Assembly: GCA_964558405.1 (NCBI GenBank)
Contig: CAZLDG010000026.1
Location: 1-19,256, forward strand
Direction: 5' to 3'
Origin: Thioglobus_B sp964558405
GTDB taxonomy: Bacteria > Pseudomonadota > Gammaproteobacteria > PS1 > Pseudothioglobaceae
DNA length: 19,256 bases
Position 1 is the first letter of the stretch; every line of letters starts with the position of its first letter. A program made the translations under genes and the position numbers. The notes under the pieces were generated by a model. It saw only the letters and a program-made list of their open reading frames with translations, had not been told where the DNA came from and did no database searches. Below, in pieces: positions 1 to 8,015 of this stretch.

Positions 1-998
1 TACTACGTCCAGGACGTTTTGATCGCCAAGTAATGGTTGGTCTGCCAGATATCAACGGTCGTGACGCAATTCTACAAGTGCATATGCGCAAATTGCCAAT
101 TGCCAAGAATGTGAAGTCGATTAATATCGCCAAAGGTACGCCAGGTTTTTCTGGTGCAGACCTAGCCAATCTTTGTAACGAAGCCGCACTGATTGCTGCG
201 GGCAAGGATAAGACCTTGGTGGGCATGCAAGAATTTGAGAAGGCCAAAGACAAAATCATGATGGGCTCTGAGCGCAAAACCATGGTGATGGATGAGGCAG
301 AGAAAGAGATGACAGCTTATCATGAAGCCGGCCACGCGATTGTGGGTCGTTTAATGCCAGAGCATGATCCGGTGTACAAGGTGAGTATTATTCCAAGGGG
401 CCGAGCTCTGGGTGTAACCATGTTCTTGCCAGAGAAAGATTCTTATAGTATTTCCAAGCGTAAGCTGAATTCTCAGGTGGCTTCACTATTTGGCGGACGT
501 ATTGCCGAGGAGATTATCTACGGCGCAGATGCGGTGACCACCGGTGCCAGCAATGATATTGAGCGTGCAACTGAGATTGCGCACAAGATGGTAAAACTTT
601 GGGGTATGTCTGAGGTGATGGGTCCATTGGCTTATGGTGAAGACGAAGGCGAAGTATTCCTGGGTCGTCAAGTGACTAAACACAAGCATATCTCTGAAGA
701 TACCTTTAAGTTGGTGGATACTGAGATTCGTAAGATTGTTGATAGTAATTACGACAAAGCCAGCAAAATCCTAAAAGACAATGTGGATATTTTGCACGCT
801 ATGGCCAAGGCCTTAGTCGAGCATGAAACTATTGATAAAGGCCAGATTGATGATCTAATGGATCGTCAACCTATGCGTGAAGCTGCGGTGATTGTGGATT
901 CTGAAGTAGCCTCAGCTGAGCTGGGCCGTGGTACGGATGCTTCAAATGATTCTGATGAAAAGCCTTTGGGAGGCGGACCAACTGAGCAGATGGCTTAG
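1..998 (+). CDS. ftsH: ATP-dependent zinc metalloprotease FtsH (C-terminal part, 5' end outside window)
   Basis: FtsH is a membrane-anchored AAA+ protease that degrades damaged membrane proteins and short-lived regulators. Reading starts at base 3 in phase with LRPGRFDRQV, the arginine-finger second region of homology of the AAA domain, so the ATG at 33 is internal and the true start lies left of the window. The peptidase domain carries the zinc motif HEAGH at nt 321-335 and the downstream GASND segment (about nt 541-558) that supplies the third, acidic zinc ligand. The last roughly 50 residues are a variable hydrophilic tail ending in EQMA. The stop TAG (996-998) abuts folP, the classical ftsH-folP-glmM order of gammaproteobacteria. 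The membrane segments and Walker motifs are not in the window. Identification is secure. Confidence 0.97.
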   Translation, partial: LRPGRFDRQVMVGLPDINGRDAILQVHMRKLPIAKNVKSINIAKGTPGFSGADLANLCNEAALIAAGKDKTLVGMQEFEKAKDKIMMGSERKTMVMDEAEKEMTAYHEAGHAIVGRLMPEHDPVYKVSIIPRGRALGVTMFLPEKDSYSISKRKLNSQVASLFGGRIAEEIIYGADAVTTGASNDIERATEIAHKMVKLWGMSEVMGPLAYGEDEGEVFLGRQVTKHKHISEDTFKLVDTEIRKIVDSNYDKASKILKDNVDILHAMAKALVEHETIDKGQIDDLMDRQPMREAAVIVDSEVASAELGRGTDASNDSDEKPLGGGPTEQMA

Positions 999-1000
999 TG

Positions 1001-1801
1001 ATGCCAATTCAGGGGGCTAGCATTATGGGCGTGCTTAATGTCACGCCCGATTCTTTTTCAGATGGCGGTCAACACCTAGGGTTTGACGCGGCCATCACTC
1101 AGGCTAAAAAAATGATTGACCAGGGTGCTGATATGATTGATATTGGCGGTGAATCAACACGTCCAGGCGCGCAAGCAGTTAGTGTTGAGCAAGAGTTGGC
1201 GCGCGTCATCCCCATTCTTAAGGCTTTAAAATCTGAGCTCGATATTCCCATTTCAGTTGACACCTCAAAAGCCGAAGTGATGAGCCAAGCCTTAGCGGTA
1301 GGGGCTGATATGATTAACGATGTTTGCGCCCTGCAAAATCCAGGAGCATTAGAAGCAGTAGCCGATTCTCAATCACAGCTTTGTTTAATGCATATGCAGG
1401 GCTCGCCACGCAGCATGCAAGCAAACCCTCAATACACAGATGTGGTTGCAGATATTAAACGCTTTTTCGAGACTCGATTGGAGGCTTGTGCCCAGGCGGG
1501 TATTGATAGCGCTCGCGTGGTTTTAGACCCAGGCTTTGGCTTTGGTAAGACCTTAGAGCACAACATTGAAATCCTACAACGCTTTGAAGAATTTAAAATC
1601 TTTGGCTTGCCACTGCTGGCCGGGCTTTCACGTAAGTCTATGATTGGAGCGATGCTGGGCGATAGAGAGGTTAATGGCAGAGCAACAGGTAGCGTAATTG
1701 GGGCTATAATAGCGCTAAATAATGGTGCGGATATTGTGCGTGTGCACGATGTATTGGCGACCAAGGATGCGATAGATATTTGGGGTAAGGTCAATGGCTA
1801 A
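1001..1801 (+). CDS. folP: dihydropteroate synthase
   Basis: This enzyme condenses p-aminobenzoate with 6-hydroxymethyl-dihydropterin pyrophosphate to dihydropteroate in folate synthesis and is the sulfonamide target. It is cytosolic. The protein is about 266 residues, slightly shorter than the E. coli enzyme. The N-terminal signature MGVLNVTPDSFSDGG is present, followed by DIGGESTRPGA (pterin-pyrophosphate loop), DVCALQNP, DPGFGFGKT and, near the C-terminus, a GLSRKS segment and RVHDV typical of the TIM barrel. ATG at 1001 was chosen. A GTG at 998, sharing its G with the ftsH stop, is an equally possible start adding one residue. The 3' end overlaps glmM by 8 nt (ATGGCTAA), implying translational coupling. 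Identification is secure and only the start is uncertain. Confidence 0.96.
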   Translation: MPIQGASIMGVLNVTPDSFSDGGQHLGFDAAITQAKKMIDQGADMIDIGGESTRPGAQAVSVEQELARVIPILKALKSELDIPISVDTSKAEVMSQALAVGADMINDVCALQNPGALEAVADSQSQLCLMHMQGSPRSMQANPQYTDVVADIKRFFETRLEACAQAGIDSARVVLDPGFGFGKTLEHNIEILQRFEEFKIFGLPLLAGLSRKSMIGAMLGDREVNGRATGSVIGAIIALNNGADIVRVHDVLATKDAIDIWGKVNG

Positions 1802-3119
1802 TTTTTTTGGAACCGATGGCATACGCGGTAAAGTAGGTGAAGAGCCTATTACCGCAGACTTCTTTTTAAAACTGGGCTGGGCGGTAGGCTCGGTCTTGGC
1901 GCAAAAAGGCAAGTCCAGCGTGATTATTGGTAAAGATACGCGGGTCTCGGGTTATATTTTTGAATCTGCCTTAGAGGCAGGTTTTCTTTCAGCCGGTGTT
2001 GATGTTGGCATGTTGGGTCCGATGCCAACCCCAGGGGTGGCTTATCTCACTCAGGCCTATAATGCCAATGCTGGCGTGGTTATTAGTGCTTCACATAATC
2101 CCTTTCATGATAACGGCGTTAAATTCTTCTCCGCTGACGGTTTAAAACTCAGTGATGCTGATCAAGCCGCGATTGAACAAAAACTGGGCGAACCCATGCA
2201 AAGCGTTGATTCTTCCAATTTGGGTAAGGCGCGTCGTCACGAGCAACCTTTAGGACGCTATATTGAATTCTGCAAATCTAGCTTTGATCGTAGTCTTAAG
2301 CTTGACGGTTTAAAGATTGTGATTGACTGTGCCAATGGCGCGACTTATCACATGGCGGATAATGTATTTTTTGAGCTGGGTGCTGATATTCATGTGATTC
2401 ACAACACACCTGATGGTTTTAATATCAATCAAAACTGTGGTGCAACCGATACGGCGTCTTTGCAAAAAACCGTGCTTCAGACCAAAGCCGATCTGGGTAT
2501 TGCCTTTGATGGCGATGGCGATCGAGTGATGATGGTGGATCATACAGGCGCTTTGGTAGATGGTGATGAGCTGGTGTTTATTATTGCCAAAGCCTGGCAT
2601 GAGCAACAGCGCCTTGATAATGCCACGGTAGTTGGCACCAAGATGAGTAATCTTGGTATGCGTCACGGTTTACGAGATTTAGGCATTGCATTTATTGAGG
2701 CTGATGTGGGCGATCGCTTTGTCATGGAGCAAATGCAATCTCATGGCGCGGTACTCGGCGGTGAAGGCTCAGGACATATTATTTGTCTGAATCAAACCAC
2801 CTCTGGTGATGGCATTATTGCTGCCTTGCAAGTCTTAGCAGTGGTGGCGCAATCGGGCCTGAGTCTGCAGGCTTTAAAGTCACAAATGCAAAAATACCCG
2901 CAGGTGTTGATTAATGTAAAAACCGAGAAGCGTATTGATTTGGATCAACACAGCGCTCTACAACAGGCCAAGGCTGAGGTTGAAGACGCGTTGGGTGATG
3001 AGGGTCGAGTCTTGATTCGCGCCTCAGGTACCGAGCCATTGATTCGAGTAATGGTCGAAGGCAAGGATCAAGCCTTAGTACAAGCAAGCGCTGAAAAACT
3101 AGCCAAGACTTTAGGTTAA
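1794..3119 (+). CDS. glmM: phosphoglucosamine mutase
   Basis: GlmM interconverts glucosamine-6-phosphate and glucosamine-1-phosphate, feeding UDP-GlcNAc for peptidoglycan and lipopolysaccharide. The 441-residue protein has family length. It starts with NFFGTDGIRG, has the phospho-serine loop ASHNPF with the phosphorylated serine at residue 100, the magnesium loop DGDGDR, the sugar-specificity loop GGEGSGH and the phosphate-binding RASGTEPLIRV near the C-terminus. It begins inside folP (8-nt overlap) and its TAA shares one base with the ATG of the next gene (TAATG), so it is translationally coupled on both sides. Complete, with no anomalies. Confidence 0.97.
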   Translation: MANFFGTDGIRGKVGEEPITADFFLKLGWAVGSVLAQKGKSSVIIGKDTRVSGYIFESALEAGFLSAGVDVGMLGPMPTPGVAYLTQAYNANAGVVISASHNPFHDNGVKFFSADGLKLSDADQAAIEQKLGEPMQSVDSSNLGKARRHEQPLGRYIEFCKSSFDRSLKLDGLKIVIDCANGATYHMADNVFFELGADIHVIHNTPDGFNINQNCGATDTASLQKTVLQTKADLGIAFDGDGDRVMMVDHTGALVDGDELVFIIAKAWHEQQRLDNATVVGTKMSNLGMRHGLRDLGIAFIEADVGDRFVMEQMQSHGAVLGGEGSGHIICLNQTTSGDGIIAALQVLAVVAQSGLSLQALKSQMQKYPQVLINVKTEKRIDLDQHSALQQAKAEVEDALGDEGRVLIRASGTEPLIRVMVEGKDQALVQASAEKLAKTLG

Positions 3120-3856
3120 TGCTACTGGACACAACCACCGTCGTACTCAGTGCGCTGATTTTTTTGTGGGCGGGTTTTGTACGCACCGGTCTGGGTTTTG
3201 GCGGGGCAGCATTGGGTTTACCACTCATGCTACTATTGGGCGGCTCACCGCTGTATTGGCTGCCAATGATTGGTATTCACCTGCTGTTCTTTTCCTCACT
3301 AACCCTGTCTAAGTCCATGGCCAAGGTCGATTGGGCCTACCTGCGCCATTCTTTGTTATGGATTATTCCACCAACCCTGCTGGGCGTTGCGGGACTGATC
3401 AGTCTGCCAGATAAGGTGGTCATTGTCTTTATTTATTCCATTACCATTTTCTACGCATTGACTTGGGTTCTTAATCAAAAGATTAGCTCGCACAAAGCTT
3501 GGGTGGATAAGTTTTTATTGATTGTTGGTGGCTACGTAGCGGGTACCTCGCTCACAGGCGCACCACTGATTGTGGCAGTTTATATGCGCCACGTGGCCAA
3601 GGCTTATTTGCGCAATACCCTGTTTGTACTTTGGTTTATTTTGGTGGGTATTAAAATGGCGACCTTTGTTGCTCTGGGCGTGACAATCGAGTGGCAGTTT
3701 GCCCTGGCTTTGATTCCTGTTGCGGCGATTGGCCATGTGATTGGTTTGAGATTGCACGAGCGGATTATTGCCAATGATCGACGCTTTAAACAATGGATCG
3801 GCTCGGCATTGCTTGTCATTAGTTCGTTCGGACTACTCAAGTTGTTTTTAAGTTAA
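3119..3856 (+). CDS. TauE/SafE (TSUP) family membrane exporter
   Basis: This is a predicted integral inner-membrane protein of 245 residues with about eight hydrophobic segments and few charged residues. It shows the TauE/SafE pattern: an N-terminal block with GFVRTGLGFGGAALGLPL and, in the second half, GGYVAGTSLTGAPLIVAVYM, the two internally related glycine-rich halves of the TSUP fold. Family members export sulfite, sulfoacetate or other organic anions, and the substrate cannot be read from sequence. It starts on TAATG shared with glmM and lies 9 nt before rsxA. It belongs to neither flanking pathway, so its place here may be simple operon packing. If the host is a sulfur oxidiser, sulfite export is a reasonable guess but only that. 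Confidence 0.85.
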   Translation: MLLDTTTVVLSALIFLWAGFVRTGLGFGGAALGLPLMLLLGGSPLYWLPMIGIHLLFFSSLTLSKSMAKVDWAYLRHSLLWIIPPTLLGVAGLISLPDKVVIVFIYSITIFYALTWVLNQKISSHKAWVDKFLLIVGGYVAGTSLTGAPLIVAVYMRHVAKAYLRNTLFVLWFILVGIKMATFVALGVTIEWQFALALIPVAAIGHVIGLRLHERIIANDRRFKQWIGSALLVISSFGLLKLFLS

Positions 3857-3865
3857 AATTACGAC

Positions 3866-4441
3866 ATGAATGAGTACGTCCTAATTTTGGTCAGCACAAT
3901 CCTGGTCAATAACTTTGTGTTGGTGAAGTTTTTAGGACTCTGCCCGTTTATGGGGGTTTCTAAGAAAGTTGAAACCGCGATTGGTATGGGTTTTGCCACC
4001 ACCTTTGTGCTCACCCTAGCCAGTATCTCCAGTTATCTGATTAATACCTATATTCTCATCCCGTTTGAGATGGAATATCTGCGTACCATTGCCTTTATTG
4101 TGACCATTGCAGGCGTGGTGGGCTTTACTGAGCTCTTGGTGAATAAAACCTCGCCAGTACTTAAACAATCACTCGGGGTCTTCTTGCCACTGATTACCAC
4201 CAATTGCGCGGTACTGGGTGTGGCACTATTAAACGTTACTGAGGACAATGGCTTTTTAGCTTCTATTGTGTATGGCTTTGGTGCGGCTGTTGGTTTTTCT
4301 TTTGTCTTGGTATTGTTCTCTTCAATGCGTGAGCGTATTGATGCGGCCAATGTACCTGGGCCATTTAAAGGCGCACCCATTGCCTTGATTACCGCAGGAC
4401 TGATGTCGATGGCCTTTATGGGATTTGCAGGATTGGCATAG
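3866..4441 (+). CDS. rsxA: electron transport complex subunit RsxA (RnfA)
   Basis: RsxA is an integral membrane subunit of the Rsx/Rnf complex, which moves electrons between NADH and ferredoxin across the inner membrane coupled to ion movement and, in E. coli, keeps SoxR reduced. The 191-residue protein has six predicted membrane segments and the highly conserved N-terminal stretch NNFVLVKFLGLCPFMGVSKK. Cys26 and Cys114 (in TTNCAVLG) match the conserved cysteines that, in Rnf/NQR complexes, share an iron-sulfur cluster with the paralogous E subunit. The stop TAG overlaps the GTG start of rsxB by one base. No good Shine-Dalgarno is visible in the 9-nt spacer. Distinguished from RsxE by the MNEYVLILVSTILVNNFV N-terminus. 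Confidence 0.95.
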   Translation: MNEYVLILVSTILVNNFVLVKFLGLCPFMGVSKKVETAIGMGFATTFVLTLASISSYLINTYILIPFEMEYLRTIAFIVTIAGVVGFTELLVNKTSPVLKQSLGVFLPLITTNCAVLGVALLNVTEDNGFLASIVYGFGAAVGFSFVLVLFSSMRERIDAANVPGPFKGAPIALITAGLMSMAFMGFAGLA

Positions 4442-4983
4442 TGTTAGAGCAGGTTTTAATTTTCTCACTATTGGCACTGGTCTTGGGTTTGATCCTAGGC
4501 TATGGGGCTATTCGTTTTAGGGTGGATGGCAATCCCTTGGTGGAACAAATTGATGCCATTTTGCCGCAGACCCAATGTGGACAATGTAATTATCCAGGGT
4601 GTAAGCCCTATGCTGAGGCGATTGCCAGCGGTGAGGCGCAAATTAACCAATGCCCACCCGGCGGGCAAGAAGGTGCAGACGCTTTAGCGGAACTTCTGGG
4701 CGTGGAAACTTTAGAGCTTAATGCCGAACACGGCGAGACCAAAGCCGATCATGTGGTTTATGTGGATGAACAAACTTGTATCGGTTGTACGTTGTGTATT
4801 CAAGCCTGTCCCGTGGATGCGTTTGTGGGTTCGTCCAAGGTCATGACTACAGTGATTGCTAAGGAGTGCACGGGTTGCGATCTTTGCCTACCAGTCTGCC
4901 CAGTGGATTGTATTTATATTCGAGAACTTAAGCCAACTTTGGGCACCTATGTGCCAGACTTGCAGGAGATTGCCCGTGGCTAA
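4441..4983 (+). CDS. rsxB: electron transport complex iron-sulfur subunit RsxB (RnfB)
   Basis: RsxB is a ferredoxin-like subunit that passes electrons within the Rsx/Rnf complex at the cytoplasmic face. The 180-residue protein has an N-terminal membrane anchor (about residues 4-22), a 4Fe-4S domain with Cys46, Cys49, Cys54 and Cys71 in the CGQCNYPGC arrangement, and two bacterial ferredoxin 4Fe-4S motifs (Cys113/116/119/123 and Cys143/146/149/153). All expected ligands are present. GTG at 4441 is taken as start because it gives the canonical MLEQVLIFSLLAL anchor and overlaps the rsxA stop (TAGTG). The 3' end overlaps rsxC by 8 nt. Confidence 0.96.
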   Translation: MLEQVLIFSLLALVLGLILGYGAIRFRVDGNPLVEQIDAILPQTQCGQCNYPGCKPYAEAIASGEAQINQCPPGGQEGADALAELLGVETLELNAEHGETKADHVVYVDEQTCIGCTLCIQACPVDAFVGSSKVMTTVIAKECTGCDLCLPVCPVDCIYIRELKPTLGTYVPDLQEIARG

Positions 4984-6487
4984 GTTTGCATTTAAAGGTG
5001 GTATTCATATTCCCAATCCTTATCCGGTTAAAAAACCTGAAATTCGACAAGTGCCACCACCTGAGCAAGCGGTGTTGTTGTTGCAACAACGTGTGGGCGG
5101 TGAAGCCAAGCCTTGTGTTAAGGTGGGCGATCGTGTACTTACTGGTCAGGTGATTGCTAAGACCACCAGCCAATACCCAACCCATGTGCACGCGTCAATC
5201 TCTGGTACCATCTCTGCGATTGAAAAACGCCCCATTCCGCATCCATCGGGTATTGATGCGATGTGTGTGGTGATTGATTCTGATCATAAAGATGAGTGGG
5301 TTGAGATTGAAAAATGTGACAAAGATTTTCTCAACTGCACCCCAGAAGAGGTGATTGGACGTATTCGTGAGGCTGGCATTGTTGGCATGGGTGGTGCTGG
5401 TTTTCCAACCCATGCCAAAATTACCAATGTAGAGCATGCCAAAACCTTGATTATTAATGCTACCGAGTGTGAACCAGGCATTATGTGCGATGATTCGTTG
5501 ATGCAAGCTTATCCACGCGAGGTAATCCGTGGTATTGAGGTACTGATGCATGCTTGTAGTGCGCAGCAAGTAATTGTCGCTATTGAAGATGATAAGCCTG
5601 AGGCGTTAAATTCGCTACTGATGTATAACTTTAATGATCGTATTCAGATCAGACAAATTCCCACTAAATACACCTCGGGTGCGGAAAAATTACTGATTAA
5701 AGCGCTACTGGGTATTGAGGTTCCTTCGGGCGCTTATGCCTCGGATTACGGAGTGCTATGTCAGAACGTGGGCACGGTTAAGGCGATTTATGATGCCGTG
5801 GTTGATAACAAACCACTGATTTCACGTGTTGTTACCGTGACAGGCTCGGCAGTGGCAGAGCCGCGTAATTATGAGGCGCGCTTGGGCACGTCTTTCGCTG
5901 AAGTGGTATCGCAATCCAAACCTAATGATGGAAACCATCATTTACGCATGGGCGGTATGATGATGGGCGTGGATATTCCCAACCCACAGTATTCTATTTG
6001 TAAGATTACCAATTGTATTTTCGTTAATAACAAATCAGAAAAACCTGAGGTTAAAGAATGCATTCGTTGCGCGGCCTGTACCGAGGTTTGCCCAATGGGC
6101 TTGTTGCCACAGCAATTATATTGGTACGCTAAGAGTGAGAACATTGAAAAGGCGATGGACTATAATCTCAATGATTGTATCGAATGTGGTTGTTGTTCTT
6201 ATGTGTGCTCTAGCAATATTCCATTGGCCGAATACTTTGTATTTGCCAAGGCGCTCGGTAGAAAACTAGAGCGTGAATCAGAACAAGCCAATAATGCCAG
6301 AGAACGATTTGAATTTAAAGAATATCGTGTGGAGCGCAACAAGCGTGAACGTGCACAGATGATGGAAGCTAAGAAAAAAGCCTTACAAGAGAAAATGGCC
6401 AAAGAAAAGGCGCAAAAATCCAAGATTGAAGCTGCCATGGCTCGTGTTAAACAGGCAAAAGAGGACAAAGACAATGCGGATGCATAG
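4976..6487 (+). CDS. rsxC: electron transport complex subunit RsxC (RnfC)
   Basis: RsxC is the peripheral NADH-, FMN- and iron-sulfur-binding entry subunit of the Rsx/Rnf complex. The start is GTG at 4976 (MAKFAFKGGIHIPNP..., 503 residues), overlapping the rsxB stop as GTGGCTAA. An upstream in-frame ATG at 4856 would add 40 residues that merely read through rsxB in another frame. Visible features are the nucleotide-binding loop GMGGAGFPTHAK (about residues 137-148), NATECEPG, a central SLBB-like region, and two 4Fe-4S motifs, Cys362/365/368/372 and Cys401/404/407/411. After residue 430 comes a charged Lys/Glu/Ala-rich probable coiled coil of about 75 residues. That tail is far shorter than the long repeat-rich one of E. 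coli RsxC, giving a compact form. Confidence 0.96.
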   Translation: MAKFAFKGGIHIPNPYPVKKPEIRQVPPPEQAVLLLQQRVGGEAKPCVKVGDRVLTGQVIAKTTSQYPTHVHASISGTISAIEKRPIPHPSGIDAMCVVIDSDHKDEWVEIEKCDKDFLNCTPEEVIGRIREAGIVGMGGAGFPTHAKITNVEHAKTLIINATECEPGIMCDDSLMQAYPREVIRGIEVLMHACSAQQVIVAIEDDKPEALNSLLMYNFNDRIQIRQIPTKYTSGAEKLLIKALLGIEVPSGAYASDYGVLCQNVGTVKAIYDAVVDNKPLISRVVTVTGSAVAEPRNYEARLGTSFAEVVSQSKPNDGNHHLRMGGMMMGVDIPNPQYSICKITNCIFVNNKSEKPEVKECIRCAACTEVCPMGLLPQQLYWYAKSENIEKAMDYNLNDCIECGCCSYVCSSNIPLAEYFVFAKALGRKLERESEQANNARERFEFKEYRVERNKRERAQMMEAKKKALQEKMAKEKAQKSKIEAAMARVKQAKEDKDNADA

Positions 6488-7424
6488 CGACAGTTTGGGC
6501 ACTACGCAAATCATGCGTCAAGTGATTTATGCGCTAAGCCTCGGTGTGGCGATGTTGGTAGCGTTTCAAGGTTTTGGTGTGCTTTGGCAGATGGTTTTGG
6601 CCATCATCACTGCAGTGGCGGTTGAAGCATTGATGTTAAGTATTCGCAAACAACCCATACTACCAAGTATTAGCGATGGATCGGCCATACTCAGTGCGAT
6701 TTTATTGGCCGTCTCTATTCCTGCAATTGCGCCTTGGTGGGTGATTGTTTTGGGTGTGGCTTTCGCCATTGTCTTTGGTAAGCAGCTCTACGGTGGACTG
6801 GGTAATAATCCGTTTAATCCGGCCATGCTAGGCTATGCATTTTTGCTGATTTCTTATCCCCTGCAGATGACCAGCTGGCCGGCAGGTTTTGTGGGATTTA
6901 CTGATAGCATGGCGTTGATTTTCTCCGCTGCCAGTATGGATGGGTATACCGGCGCAACGCAGCTAGACAGCATTAAAACCGCTCTCTCACTTGGCAATAC
7001 CTTGGGCGCTATTGATACCGGTATGGGTGATCAAGCCTGGATCGGTTTGGGATTTTTATTAGGCGGCATCTATCTGCTGTTTAGAAGAGTGATCACTTGG
7101 CACATCCCACTGAGTTTTTTGCTCGGTATTGCTATTACCTCAGGTGTGTTGTTCTTGCTAGAGAGTGAATTGCACCTGCCGCCTATACAACATCTACTAT
7201 TGGGTGGCACCATGTTGGGTGCGTTTTTCATTGCTACCGACCCGGTTACCGCGGCCACTACCATTAAAGGTAGAATACTTTATGGCCTATTAATTGGTGT
7301 GCTAATTGTGATTATTCGTACCTTTGGCGGTTATCCTGATGCCATTGCTTTTTCGGTATTATTGATGAATATGACCGTGCCATTGATTGATTACTACACA
7401 CGTCCGCGTGTTTTCGGAAGATAG
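6474..7424 (+). CDS. rsxD: electron transport complex subunit RsxD (RnfD)
   Basis: RsxD is a membrane subunit carrying covalently bound FMN and forms part of the ion/electron path of the Rsx/Rnf complex. The protein is about 316 residues with 8-10 membrane segments. Family marks are SDGSAILSAILLAVSIP, FGKQLYGGLGNNPFNPAMLGYAFLL, the flavinylation-type TGATQLD with the candidate FMN threonine at residue 162, and ATDPVTAATT followed by RTFGGYPDAIAFSVLLMN. ATG at 6474 was preferred because GAGG sits at 6461-6464, nine bases upstream. ATG at 6480 would give the 8-nt overlap ATGCATAG seen elsewhere here and is an alternative. It overlaps the rsxC end and is followed 3 nt later by rsxG. Confidence 0.94.
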   Translation: MRMHSDSLGTTQIMRQVIYALSLGVAMLVAFQGFGVLWQMVLAIITAVAVEALMLSIRKQPILPSISDGSAILSAILLAVSIPAIAPWWVIVLGVAFAIVFGKQLYGGLGNNPFNPAMLGYAFLLISYPLQMTSWPAGFVGFTDSMALIFSAASMDGYTGATQLDSIKTALSLGNTLGAIDTGMGDQAWIGLGFLLGGIYLLFRRVITWHIPLSFLLGIAITSGVLFLLESELHLPPIQHLLLGGTMLGAFFIATDPVTAATTIKGRILYGLLIGVLIVIIRTFGGYPDAIAFSVLLMNMTVPLIDYYTRPRVFGR

Positions 7425-7427
7425 TCT

Positions 7428-8015
7428 ATGAGTGCTATGGTTAAAGCTGGATTGTTGTTGTTCTCCTTTACACTGATTAGTATTTTTTTGGTGGCCACCA
7501 CGCAAAACGACACCAAGGGTTTGATCCAACACAACCAAGAACAATTACTACTAAAGCGCTTGGGCGAGTTAACCCATGATTATGATAATGACATAGTTTC
7601 TGATCGTTATCAAAAAACAGTGGTGTTGCATGGTGTGCAACAAACCTTAAATATCTATCCGGCTAAAAAAGCCAATAGGACCATTGCTTATTTGGTTGAG
7701 CATACTTACCCCAACGGCTATAGTGGTGACATCCGCCTGCTAACTGGGTTTGATACCGAATTTAAACTGTTGGGTGTGCGCGTGATTGCGCATAAAGAAA
7801 CCCCGGGTTTGGGCGATAGAATTGAGAGAAAAAAATCCGATTGGATTTTGCAATTTAAAGGCTTGTCGCTGACCAATCCGGATAAGTCCGCTTGGCGTGT
7901 TAAGCGTGATGATGGTGCATTTGATCAATTTACCGGTGCGACCATTACCCCAAGAGCGATTGTGAGTGCCACCTACCAAGTATTGGAGTATTTTCAGACC
8001 CATGCAATTAAGTGA
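7428..8015 (+). CDS. rsxG: electron transport complex subunit RsxG (RnfG)
   Basis: RsxG is a membrane-anchored periplasmic flavoprotein subunit of the Rsx/Rnf complex. The 195-residue protein has one N-terminal membrane helix (about residues 6-23) and an FMN-binding domain with HKETPGLGD (about 122-130) and DQFTGATITPRAIV, where Thr172 in TGAT is the expected covalent FMN attachment residue. It starts 3 nt after rsxD and its last 14 nt overlap queA. In E. coli and most relatives rsxE and nth follow rsxG. Here neither follows, so the cluster as seen is ABCDG only. Confidence 0.94.
   Translation: MSAMVKAGLLLFSFTLISIFLVATTQNDTKGLIQHNQEQLLLKRLGELTHDYDNDIVSDRYQKTVVLHGVQQTLNIYPAKKANRTIAYLVEHTYPNGYSGDIRLLTGFDTEFKLLGVRVIAHKETPGLGDRIERKKSDWILQFKGLSLTNPDKSAWRVKRDDGAFDQFTGATITPRAIVSATYQVLEYFQTHAIK

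Noticed and set aside
1429..1794. 121-codon minus-strand open frame inside folP
   Set aside because: Low-complexity composition rich in Ser, Ile and Pro, opposite a clear folP reading frame.
4856..4975. 40-residue N-terminal extension of RsxC from an upstream in-frame ATG
   Set aside because: It only reads through the iron-sulfur codons of rsxB in another frame and has no family similarity; GTG at 4976 gives the canonical N-terminus.
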